DNA of 50,110 bases, from contig NZ_JAMYFE010000091.1 in NCBI RefSeq assembly GCF_024129865.1, forward strand, positions 1-50,110. Reading direction: 5' to 3'. Every line of letters begins with the position of its first letter. Positions within the stretch are counted from its first letter, which is position 1. Of this stretch, positions 34,638 through 44,264 are shown one piece after another. Under the pieces are notes generated by a model. That model saw nothing but the letters and a program-made list of their open reading frames with translations. It made no database searches and was not told the origin of the DNA. Source of the DNA: Stieleria tagensis. GTDB lineage: Bacteria > Planctomycetota > Planctomycetia > Pirellulales > Pirellulaceae. The position numbers were made by a program, and so were the translations under genes.

Positions 34638-36337
34638 CAATGATTGTCCGCCAGGTCGATGGCATCAATCGCTGTGAATTTACCGATCTCCATGTTGGCA
34701 CCGCCGATCAGCAGCAATTGCTTTTCGCCACGCGGCAACATCCGATGAAAAAATCGCGGCGGGTCGATTGCCGCAATCGTCGTCCACCGATCACCGCTTG
34801 GATCTAAGCGATGTACAAATCCATCCATCGTGCTGACGTACAAGTGCCCGCCGGTTGCAAAAGACGACGAACCGAATCCGGACATCCCGCTGCCAGGGAT
34901 CGAAGGGCCCTGTGTCCAGGTGTCATCATCGGGGGAATAAACGTCGACGCGGGTCGTCGGTTTGTTGTCCGGTTGCATTCCACCGATCACAAACAATTTG
35001 CCTTGGTGGGCTGCCACGCTCACGGCGCGGCGTTGGAAGGGTGGCTGTGCCGTCGGTTGCCAGTTGGCCGATGGGTCGCTTAAGTCCAATGAGTAAGCCG
35101 ATTGGTGCCACTGGTTTTCTTGGTCACCACTCATCTTCCAACCGCCAAAGACATACACGCGGTCACCCAAAACAGCTGCATCGGTTGACGAGCGTCCTTC
35201 CGGGAGTGGGGCAAGATCGGTCCATTGATCGGTCTTGGGATTGAAACTGGCAACTGCGGTTTGTGAATGCAGATCATGATCCTGGCCGGGTTCGTTGCGT
35301 GCGGTGAATCCGCCGATCCGAATGAGTTGATCTTGATAGGCAACCAATGCCAAACCTTGAAGCAACGGGCCAGTGGATCGAGTTTGCCAGGCAGTGTCGT
35401 CATTCGAATTGAGCTTTAGGCTCCACAGACGGTCCGACTGTTCCTGCGACGAATACGAATGGGCATTGCCGGTGTGGCCGCCGTAAACAAACAATTCATC
35501 GCCAGCGACTGCGGCACCGAAACTGGTCAATTCCTCGGGCAGATCGGGCAACCCGGCGGGTTTGATGGAGGCGCCGCTGTTGACATCGACCTGCGGCTTT
35601 TTCGCTGCTGGTTTGCTCACTCCGGGCTCCGAGGGTTTGCCAATGCGAAAGGTTGCCGTCAAGTAGTCGGTGGTACCGCCGTACGCTTCGCCTTGGTATT
35701 TGCCGGGGGCGTCTTCGTCGGACCAGCCCACCAGCAGGGCGTTCAATCCGGGGGAGAGTTTGTCGGCGGCAAACGTCACGGTGCCTGCTTCGTCGGTCTG
35801 TTGATCGTCCGCTTCCTGTCCCTGATGATCGAACAGTTTGACATCGGTTTTAGCAAGTGGTTTGCCGTCACGTAGCACATTGACCGTCAACGATCCGTCA
35901 GCGGTTTGTTGGATCACTGTTTGAAGCGCGGCGTTTTCGCGGGGTTGCGTCGGCCAGTTGGCGGGATCGGATTGTGGCAGGTGTTCGACGTGATAGGTCA
36001 GTTTGGTGCCGTGGTACAAACCGTAGGTCACACTGCCCGTGATTTTCGCTTTGGAATCAACCGGTGCGGCGCTTTGCAATCCCACCAAATTTTCCAGCTC
36101 AACCGGTTTCATCTCGATTGCCGGCGCCGTTCCATCGCTGTGCAATTCAATGGAATGAATCGTTTTGGGCATCGGATAGGTGTGATCCTCGCCCGATTCA
36201 CCGAACCAGACTTCGGCGTGCCCCTGGGCATTGGTTGCCAGCCAAGCGAAGTGTGCGTGCGCCGTGCTGCCGGCAATGAGGACAAGTGCAGTCAATGCTG
36301 CAGCGGCAACCGTTAGCCGTTTCCAAATTCGTGACAT
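34637..36337 (-). CDS. DUF4198-like domain fused to Kelch repeat propeller, secreted
   Basis: A 566-residue protein. The signal peptide ends at AHA, giving a mature N-terminus HFAWLATNAQGHAEVWFGES. An N-terminal His and this strand pattern are typical of DUF4198 (NikM-like) metal-related periplasmic domains (about 28-235, with DGKPLAKTDVKLFDHQGQ and AGTVTFAADKLSPG). A Pro/Lys linker leads to a Kelch propeller (about 265-560), with repeats such as GDELFVYGGHTGNAH, GDRVYVFGGWKMSG and QGKLFVIGGMQPDNK. The domain pairing suggests a surface or periplasmic metal/haem-binding protein. It is coupled to hemP downstream (TGATG) and lies 60 bases after the lipoprotein gene. Confidence 0.85.
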   Translation of the reverse strand: MSRIWKRLTVAAAALTALVLIAGSTAHAHFAWLATNAQGHAEVWFGESGEDHTYPMPKTIHSIELHSDGTAPAIEMKPVELENLVGLQSAAPVDSKAKITGSVTYGLYHGTKLTYHVEHLPQSDPANWPTQPRENAALQTVIQQTADGSLTVNVLRDGKPLAKTDVKLFDHQGQEADDQQTDEAGTVTFAADKLSPGLNALLVGWSDEDAPGKYQGEAYGGTTDYLTATFRIGKPSEPGVSKPAAKKPQVDVNSGASIKPAGLPDLPEELTSFGAAVAGDELFVYGGHTGNAHSYSSQEQSDRLWSLKLNSNDDTAWQTRSTGPLLQGLALVAYQDQLIRIGGFTARNEPGQDHDLHSQTAVASFNPKTDQWTDLAPLPEGRSSTDAAVLGDRVYVFGGWKMSGDQENQWHQSAYSLDLSDPSANWQPTAQPPFQRRAVSVAAHQGKLFVIGGMQPDNKPTTRVDVYSPDDDTWTQGPSIPGSGMSGFGSSSFATGGHLYVSTMDGFVHRLDPSGDRWTTIAAIDPPRFFHRMLPRGEKQLLLIGGANMEIGKFTAIDAIDLADNH

Positions 36338-36397
36338 GAGTGGTAACTCGTCGATTGTTGGGGGAAGTGAAGCGGAGTGGATGGAAGGGGGGAATTA

Positions 36398-36826
36398 TCA
36401 GCGTGCCAAAAAGCGAACTGCAAATTCCAAGGGATTGTCGTCGTCGGGCGTCAGGTGGCATTTCAGTTGACTATCGCCGTCAAAGGCGGGGTCGATCACG
36501 GCACTCGGCGGTGGCAATTCGTAGCCGGCGGTTGCAGGGATCGATGCCCGGATCTCCGCCGGAATCATGGACACGCGCGCGCGATAGTCGCCGCCATGTA
36601 AACCCGCGCTGGCATCGATTTCGAAGCGACCGCCCAAGACGGGAACGGACGCATTCGGACCGGTTGTTTCATTGATCGGTTCCAAGGTCAGGACGGCCCC
36701 CGAGAGTGGTTGGCCGTCGACGGTGACCGTCCCGGTCGTGGTAACGCCCGGCCGAGCCGACGGCGTGCATCCTAGCAAGGGTAGGACTGTGACGATCCCT
36801 AGCAGGCATCGTAGCAAGCTGGTCAT
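36398..36826 (-). CDS. Small lipoprotein, carboxypeptidase regulatory-like beta-sandwich
   Basis: A 142-residue lipoprotein. The signal [20 protein letters not shown] ends in the lipobox LLGC, so the mature protein is anchored by its N-terminal Cys. The rest (TTTGTVTVDGQPLSGAVLTL, then GGRFEIDASAGLHGGDYRAR) is the pattern of transthyretin-like or carboxypeptidase-regulatory beta-sandwiches common beside DUF1559 genes in planctomycetes. The ATG at 36826 shares one base with the DUF1559 stop (TGATG); a GTG one codon earlier is an alternative. Function is unknown; it is probably a surface companion of the DUF1559 protein. Confidence 0.85.
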   Translation of the reverse strand: MTSLLRCLLGIVTVLPLLGCTPSARPGVTTTGTVTVDGQPLSGAVLTLEPINETTGPNASVPVLGGRFEIDASAGLHGGDYRARVSMIPAEIRASIPATAGYELPPPSAVIDPAFDGDSQLKCHLTPDDDNPLEFAVRFLAR

Positions 36827-37785
36827 CACCAGGGCTCCGGATTGATCTGTTGGTGATCATTGCGTGCGGCCAGACGCTGCAGAATGACTGCATCGACCGA
36901 TTCAGTCAGCATCCGAACACTGCCGTCGCTTAATGTGAATTGGACGCCGCCTGGATGTGGGCCACGAAAGGATTCGTAGGACGGAATATCGAACAGCGAG
37001 ATGCGATTGGCGTTGAATTGGCCAAACACCGATGCCGTGGAATGATACGGATAGCTGACCGCCCATTTCCCTGCGCTCTCACCGCTCGCTCCCGGATAGG
37101 GAAAGGGCAACGACGAGGTGTCGCGAAATTGGACGCCGTATTCACCGAGCAACAGAGTATTGGACGTGCCGTCAGCCGCTGAAATGTCGGCGATGGTGAC
37201 ACCGCTCAACCACGACTCGGCTGACGGAATCCCCCCCGTGATGCGTTCGCCACGAAACACGTTCATGGAATCAATGATGGCGCCGTCGTGCATTTGATTG
37301 CGGTATTTTTTCGTTCCTGTCGAAACGGCGTAGCTCGAATAGCCTCGCGGTGCATCCGACGTGTCGGGCAACGACATCGAGGGACAGCGATGCACGGCCG
37401 GTGTGTTCTTGGCTGCGGCTTCGTTGCTGGGCGCCTCGCCATCCAAGTTAAAATCAAAGTCTTCGTAGCGGGCCGTTTCTTCGTGGTACGGCAACAGCGC
37501 AACCCAGGCCGTCAACCCGGCACGATTGACCGGTTGGCCTTGAGCACTGCTTACGCGGATTCCTAATACCGATGGCGGCAAACTACGCTGGACGGTGTTG
37601 TAATTGTGCATTGCCAATCCGAATTGTTTCAGATTGTTGCTGCATGACATTCGCCGCGCCGCCTCACGAGCCGCTTGCACACCGGGCAATAGCAATCCGA
37701 CCAGAATGCCGATGATCGCGATGACCACCAGCAATTCGATTAAGGTGAACCCAAGTGGATCGCGTCGGTTTGGTTTGGCGTTCAT
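36826..37785 (-). CDS. DUF1559 domain protein with type II pseudopilin-like N-terminus
   Basis: A 319-residue protein. The prepilin-type motif [20 protein letters not shown] follows a short basic leader ([11 protein letters not shown]), so it should be cleaved after the Gly and N-methylated by a prepilin peptidase. The DUF1559 body follows: [20 protein letters not shown] and [11 protein letters not shown], ending in the [20 protein letters not shown] segment typical of the family. The start at 37785 places the motif correctly; the frame is open for 30 further codons without support. DUF1559 proteins are highly expanded in planctomycetes and of unknown role, probably extracellular. It is the second gene of the operon, 35 bases after the broken PEP-CTERM gene. 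Confidence 0.93.
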   Translation of the reverse strand: MNAKPNRRDPLGFTLIELLVVIAIIGILVGLLLPGVQAAREAARRMSCSNNLKQFGLAMHNYNTVQRSLPPSVLGIRVSSAQGQPVNRAGLTAWVALLPYHEETARYEDFDFNLDGEAPSNEAAAKNTPAVHRCPSMSLPDTSDAPRGYSSYAVSTGTKKYRNQMHDGAIIDSMNVFRGERITGGIPSAESWLSGVTIADISAADGTSNTLLLGEYGVQFRDTSSLPFPYPGASGESAGKWAVSYPYHSTASVFGQFNANRISLFDIPSYESFRGPHPGGVQFTLSDGSVRMLTESVDAVILQRLAARNDHQQINPEPW

Positions 37786-37820
37786 AGCGCTGTCTTGTGC
37801 TTTGAAATAGGAAGCGTCGA

Positions 37821-38646
37821 CTAGGTAGTGATGGACCGTGGAGCGACCGATTGACGCCGCCGCGATCGTCGGCACAGCAGTCCGCCGGCGGCAATCGCCA
37901 AAAACGCCAATCCGCTCGGTTCGGGTACGGCGCTGGGCGAGACAAACGCCATCGATTGCGTGAAACTATCAACGCGAAAATTGTCGATCGACATACTGTT
38001 GGCAGCGGCCATGAAATCAACGCGGTATTCGTCCTGCGACGCATTCAAGTCCCACATCGCTAGATAGATAACTGACTGCGTCACCGCCAAACGTACCACC
38101 CAGCGAGGTGCGCTCGGTCTCGACCGCAAACGTCGGCGCGACCGTGCCGGTGGTGGCCGCTGAGGGGCTCAACAGAATCGAGCTGTAGTCGAGTTCTGAT
38201 CCCAGCGTATCGAACTGCACCACGATTCGAGTGAAGTTGCCGCCGGATGTGCCCGAGCGAACGGTGGTGTAGGCGTCGGTCAGGAACGACGAACTGTCGC
38301 CTGGACCAAACAGACCACCATAGGCGTTGCCGCTGGACGCCAAAGATTGATCCGATTCGAATGTCAGCGAGTGGTTCGTTGGGCCAGCGTTGAAGCTGCT
38401 CTGTGACGCCGGTGAGGTTCCGGCCGGCAGAAATCCGGGGGACGTGCCACCCGGAAAATCGTCGAAACGTTGCCATGACGCGTAGGTGCTGTGCGTCTGG
38501 GATTCATTCCAGGTGAAGATTTCGCCGGCGACACCGGGGACCGAATCACCAGGCACCACGATGGCTGCCGAAAGGTCGTGACAAACACCGACCGCAAGTC
38601 CGATCACGACAGCAAATAACAACCTGACACGCATAGAACTGATCAT
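37821..38646 (-). pseudogene. PEP-CTERM protein gene broken by a 4-base tandem duplication
   Basis: Two frames make one protein. The 5' part (from ATG 38634, or 38646) encodes a signal peptide RLLFAVVIGLAVGVCHDLSA and a secreted beta-rich domain as far as GGTFGGDAVSYL. The 3' part, in another frame, continues AMWDLNASQDEYRVDFM and ends with the PEP-CTERM signal [18 protein letters not shown] plus a basic RRSRRR tail. The break lies at 38060-38070, where the coding strand reads TTATCTATCTAG. Removing one TATC restores an open frame of 269 residues through VSYLAMWDLN. As written, the product ends 14 residues after the break, without its sorting tail. It could be a recent mutation, a phase-variable slip site or an assembly error. 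Confidence 0.8.
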
Positions 38647-38802
38647 CCAACAAGGAAACGGGATGCCCAATCACCGCACAATGCGATGTGGTGCATAGCT
38701 TCGTTTCTTGCTAGCTGGCTCACAGTGACCAAGGTCCCGGTGGTGCGACGATCGCACCGGCTCGAGCCCGGAAAGTGCCTGGCTTGCTACACTTTGAAAG
38801 CT

Positions 38803-38821
38803 AATGAGAATGTATCTCAAT
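38803..38821 (-). promoter_or_regulatory. Putative Fur box upstream of the hemP operon
   Basis: AATGAGAATGTATCTCAAT contains the palindrome TGAGA-ATGTA-TCTCA. The half TGAGAAT is common in Fur sites (TGATAATNATTATCA), and about 10 of 14 positions match. It lies about 160-175 bases before the PEP-CTERM start and after the DUF1501 stop, so it can only serve the operon that contains hemP. A GGTGCGA-CGA-TCGCACC hairpin (38742-38758) lies between the site and the gene. No other motif was found in 38647-38875. Confidence 0.55.
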
Positions 38822-38875
38822 AGCAAAGAAGGTTAGCCACAACGATCAGTGGTGTAAACCCTTCGCGGCAAAGAT

Positions 38876-40336
<1,461 letters not shown>

Positions 40337-40410
40337 GTCGGCGGCTCTCAAAGGAGGCGGGAGCTGATTGCGGGTGGCGGTGCGAAAGACGGTTCGGATT
40401 TTGTGAGCGG

Positions 40411-43400
40411 TCAACGCTTCATCAACATTTCGTCCAGATTCAAAATGACATTGCCGACGACCGTCCAGGCGGCATATTCGATCGGATCAGCCCCCGCGGG
40501 CAATTTGCCGATCGGGTCGGTTGCCAGTTTGACGGCCTGGTCCGGTGATTGCTCAAACGCCTCCCGGGTGCGAACCACCAACTGTTCCAAACGCTCGGTT
40601 TCTTGATCGTCCGGATCGCGGATCAACGCGGTGTGAAACGCATAGCGAATGCGTTGTTCCGCTGTGTCGCCGGTTGCGATGATGTTCCGTGCAAACGCTT
40701 GAGCGGTTTCGACATAGACCGGATCGTTTAGAGTGACCAACGCTTGCAGAGGCGTGTTGGTACGGATCCGCCGGACGGTACAGACCTCGCGATTGGGCGC
40801 ATCAAACTGGGCCATCGAGGGATACGGGCTACTGCGTCGCCAGGTCGTGTACAACCCGCGGCGAAAACGGTCCTCGCCCTTGCTGGTTTTCCAGTCGGTG
40901 GCGGAACCAAACGCAGCCTTCAATCCCAGTTCTGGTTGTGGCGGATTGACCGGCGGTCCCAGTCGTTTGTCGCTCAGCAGGCCGCTGACAAACAAGGCTT
41001 GATCACGCACCATTTCCGCAGACACGCGAAACCGAGGCCCACGGGCAAGTAACCGATTCGCCGGGTCAACATCAACCCGTTCGGCTGTGGTGACACTGCT
41101 TTGCCGATAGGTCGCTGACATCACGATCGATTTAATCAACTGCTTGATGTCCCAGCCGCTCTCACGAAATTCCACGGCCAACCAGTCCAGCAATTCCGGA
41201 TGCGAAGGCAGTTCACCTTGCGAGCCGAATTCTTCGCTGGTTTCAACGATCCCGATTCCAAACAGTTGTTCCCAGTGGCGGTTGGCAATCACACGCGCCG
41301 TCAGCGGGTTGTCGGGGCTGATCAACCACCTTGCCAAATCCAGTCGGTCTGGATCGTCGGCATGTTCGATCGGGTGGAACACCGCCGGAGTACCCTCGGT
41401 CACCGTGTCACCAGTGCTTTGGTAATTGCCGCGAATCTGGATCTTGGTCACACGATGATCTTTGTCCGGCAACTGCCGCATGATCGGAACACTTGTGACC
41501 GGTTTCATGTTCTGCAGTTCTGCTCGCAGGGATTCCAGTTTGATGCGCTGGGGTTCCAGCGCCGGAGCGATCGTGCGGAAGTATTGATCGACAGCCGCCA
41601 CATCCTGGTCGCTCCATTGTTCAGGCCGCCGGGCAACGATTTCTTGCATCGGCTGCGGCAGGTCTGCCCAGCGTGTCAGTTGGTCGTCGCAGCTGATCTG
41701 TAATCGAAAGTGATCGAGCAAATGATTCTTGTGCACCGATTGCTGTTCGATGGAGACGGTCAAATAGCCTGGGTCGGCTGGTGTCGGCGTTTCCAGCAAC
41801 AACGTCAATTGATGCGGCTTGCCCTGCTCTGGCGAAACGGCCCAGCCTGTTTTTAGATCGGCAGGGCTGACAATCACGCTGGAAGCCGGAAAACCCTGTT
41901 GCTGGAAATCAGCCGATGCGGAACGGAATCGGATTTGCCGCACACCGGAGGTGGATTCCGAGTAGCGTTTTTGGCCACGTTGTTCGGGTTGTCGGCTCCA
42001 GACAACGTTTCGCTGTTCGTCCAATAGGGAAATTTTGAATCCATCCAGCCGATCGAGAATGCTTTGATTGCCGTCGGTGCGATTCCAAATCACCAGTTCG
42101 TCGATCGGCCGAGTGGTTTTTAAATCAAGTTCGACCCAGGGATCGGATTGTTGGCTGGTGTGCTGGACGGATTGATGGTGGTAGTCACCGTCGGTGTTGC
42201 CATCGTTGACCCTTGCGGCGATCGCATCGCTGTAGGTCGAACTTTGCGTAGCCACGGCATCGAGAGCCAAGTTTTGTTGGTTGCCAAAAACTTGGATCTC
42301 CGCCAAATGCAGATGCTTTGCTTTGCCGGGCAATTCGATGCGGACGAAACGCGCCGGTGTCGGGGACGATTCGGTCGGCGTCCAATGGGCGTGAATTTGG
42401 GTCACCACGAAATTGTCGGCTTGGTCAGCCGATGTCTGCAATCGCAGGCCTGTGACCGATTGTGAATCGGTTGGGATTTGCAACTGGTAGGTGTCACCGT
42501 CAACGGGGGCCGAGTCTTTGCCGGTGATCCATTTGTCGGCGTCGATTTGCAAGTCGCGTTTTGCAGCGATGATTTTGCTGGTGGCTGTCGTCCACACTGG
42601 CGGCGTGGTGAATCCCGCCAACCACTGCTTGCGTTGCTGGTCGACTTGTGGCGAGGGTTGTTTGATCTGGTTTTCCAATGCGGCGATCTGCTGGGGCAGT
42701 TCTTTCTGCAGTTGTTTTTGTGACTCGCTCCAAACCTTCAGCAGTGGGCTTTCATCACGCCGATCGGCATCTTCGGTGCTATTAAAAAATGCAAAGAAGC
42801 TAAAGTAGTCCTCGTGAGTGATCGGGTCGTATTTGTGGGTGTGGCATTGGGCGCAGGCCATGGTGGTGCCCATCCAAACCGCCATCGTGGTGTTGACTCG
42901 ATCGACGACGGCGACGTTGCGAAATTCTTCGTCGTTGGTGCCGCCTTCATTGTTGGTCATCGTGTTGCGATGAAAGGCGGTGGCGATCAATTGATCGTCG
43001 CTGGGGTTGGGCAACAAGTCACCGGCGATCTGTTCGATCGTGAATTGATCAAACGGCATGTTTTGGTTGATCGCGTTGATCACGTAATCGCGATAGGCCC
43101 AGATCGTTCGCGGTGGGTCGTCTGCATAGCCGGCCGAGTCGGCATAGCGGGCCAGATCCAGCCAGACACGTGCCCAGCGTTCGCCGAACGCCGGCTGGCT
43201 CAACAGGGAATCGACGTAGGTTTCGTAGGCGTTGTCGGTTGGATCGTTGACAAACGTTTGGGCTTGTTCCCAGGTCGGCGGCAGCCCGGTTAGATCGATC
43301 GCGACCCGCCGGGCCAAGGTCAATCGATCCGCCGCCGGGGTCGGTTGCAATCCCGCCGATTCCATCTTGGCCAACGTGAATCGATCGATCGCGCCACGCG

Positions 43401-43884
43401 GCCAATCCTGGTCGACAACCGTTGGCAGTTCAGGCCGAACGGGAACTTGATAGGACCAGTGTTTTGCATATTGGCCACCCTGATTGATCCAACGACGCAG
43501 CAGTTCGATCTCGGCTGGCGTCATCGGTTTGCCTTTGCCCGCCGGCGGCATCCGCATGTCTTCGTCGTCGCTGGTGATCCGCAACATCAATTCGCTGGCT
43601 TCGGCATCGCCGGGGACGACCGCCGCATAGCCGCCCAAATCCTCGTGCGCCCCCGAGGGGGTATCAAGCCGCAATCCGGCCGCCCGTTCGTTCTCGTCCG
43701 GGCCGTGACAGGTCACGCATTTTCCAAACAGCAGTGTTCGAATGTCGCGATTGAAATCGACGGTCGGTTCAGCAGAAACGGCAAGCGTTGAAAACAACGC
43801 GATTCCAGCCAGCGAGACGGCTAGTCGGGCCGACGACAGACGTTTGTCGAATTTCCAGCAGCAAGAGGGAAGCATAAAACGCAT
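40411..43884 (-). CDS. PSCyt1-DUF1549-DUF1553 protein with inserted discoidin-like domain
   Basis: About 1157 residues from an ATG at 43884; 43875 and further upstream ATGs (to 43980) are possible and none has a clear ribosome site. A signal region (LAVSLAGIALFSTLAVSAEP) is followed by a planctomycete cytochrome c domain with CVTCH at 56-60 and a distal MRMPPAGKG ligand region. DUF1549 comes next (IDRFTLAKMESAGLQPTPAA, then LTGLPPTWEQ). The middle (about 540-680) contains an F5/8 type C-like segment, ARFVRIELPGKAKHLHLAEI, then VNDGNTDGDYHHQS, which is probably carbohydrate binding. DUF1553 follows (DRLDLARWLISPDNPLTARV and FGSQGELPSHPELLDWLAVE). Only four bases separate it from a possible DUF1501 start, so the two are one operon, probably for sugar polymer oxidation. 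Confidence 0.92.
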   Translation of the reverse strand: MRFMLPSCCWKFDKRLSSARLAVSLAGIALFSTLAVSAEPTVDFNRDIRTLLFGKCVTCHGPDENERAAGLRLDTPSGAHEDLGGYAAVVPGDAEASELMLRITSDDEDMRMPPAGKGKPMTPAEIELLRRWINQGGQYAKHWSYQVPVRPELPTVVDQDWPRGAIDRFTLAKMESAGLQPTPAADRLTLARRVAIDLTGLPPTWEQAQTFVNDPTDNAYETYVDSLLSQPAFGERWARVWLDLARYADSAGYADDPPRTIWAYRDYVINAINQNMPFDQFTIEQIAGDLLPNPSDDQLIATAFHRNTMTNNEGGTNDEEFRNVAVVDRVNTTMAVWMGTTMACAQCHTHKYDPITHEDYFSFFAFFNSTEDADRRDESPLLKVWSESQKQLQKELPQQIAALENQIKQPSPQVDQQRKQWLAGFTTPPVWTTATSKIIAAKRDLQIDADKWITGKDSAPVDGDTYQLQIPTDSQSVTGLRLQTSADQADNFVVTQIHAHWTPTESSPTPARFVRIELPGKAKHLHLAEIQVFGNQQNLALDAVATQSSTYSDAIAARVNDGNTDGDYHHQSVQHTSQQSDPWVELDLKTTRPIDELVIWNRTDGNQSILDRLDGFKISLLDEQRNVVWSRQPEQRGQKRYSESTSGVRQIRFRSASADFQQQGFPASSVIVSPADLKTGWAVSPEQGKPHQLTLLLETPTPADPGYLTVSIEQQSVHKNHLLDHFRLQISCDDQLTRWADLPQPMQEIVARRPEQWSDQDVAAVDQYFRTIAPALEPQRIKLESLRAELQNMKPVTSVPIMRQLPDKDHRVTKIQIRGNYQSTGDTVTEGTPAVFHPIEHADDPDRLDLARWLISPDNPLTARVIANRHWEQLFGIGIVETSEEFGSQGELPSHPELLDWLAVEFRESGWDIKQLIKSIVMSATYRQSSVTTAERVDVDPANRLLARGPRFRVSAEMVRDQALFVSGLLSDKRLGPPVNPPQPELGLKAAFGSATDWKTSKGEDRFRRGLYTTWRRSSPYPSMAQFDAPNREVCTVRRIRTNTPLQALVTLNDPVYVETAQAFARNIIATGDTAEQRIRYAFHTALIRDPDDQETERLEQLVVRTREAFEQSPDQAVKLATDPIGKLPAGADPIEYAAWTVVGNVILNLDEMLMKR

Positions 43885-44264
43885 CAGCGGGGGGGTGGGC
43901 GTGGAATGGCAGGCGAGCATCATCACTAGATTGTAGCTGCATTTCGGTCGATTGAGACCGGCGATTTGTAGCAGCATCAATGCGACTTTTGAGTGGTTTT
44001 CCTCGCGACACGTTGATAGTCAGAAACGTGAGCGAGAGTGTGGAAAACCTGCCAGTGGTCCGTCGCGGGGATTTCAGGTGCCACCCTGGGGGGCCGAACG
44101 AAACTCTCGGCGGATGCCTGCAATCCGCCGAGAGAGAAAAGTCGTCCAACGCCTAAAGGGTGACGCGGCAATTGGTGCGCCAACCAAGTCGCTCAGGAGA
44201 GCGCGTAGGCAGCGTCTTCACTGTCAAATACACAAACAATGTACTTACTCATACTTCTTCGATC
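43885..44264. other. 380-base intergenic region with strong RNA structure
   Basis: No gene is supported. It lies after the sulfatase stop and before the DUF1549 start, both on the minus strand. It contains a long interrupted hairpin at 43995-44049 (outer arms GGTTTTCC/GGAAAACC, then TCGC/GCGA and CACGTT/AACGTG, 10-base loop), the 12-bp hairpin at 44104-44134, and a small CGGTC/GACCG repeat at 43945-43960. Confidence 0.6.
44104..44134 (-). terminator. Probable terminator of the sulfatase gene
   Basis: CTCTCGGCGGAT (44104-44115) and ATCCGCCGAGAG (44123-44134) form a perfect 12-bp stem with a 7-base loop. On the minus strand the stem is followed by TTTCGTT, a weak U-tract. It lies 130 bases after the sulfatase stop. 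A leader role for the next operon is the alternative. Confidence 0.65.
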
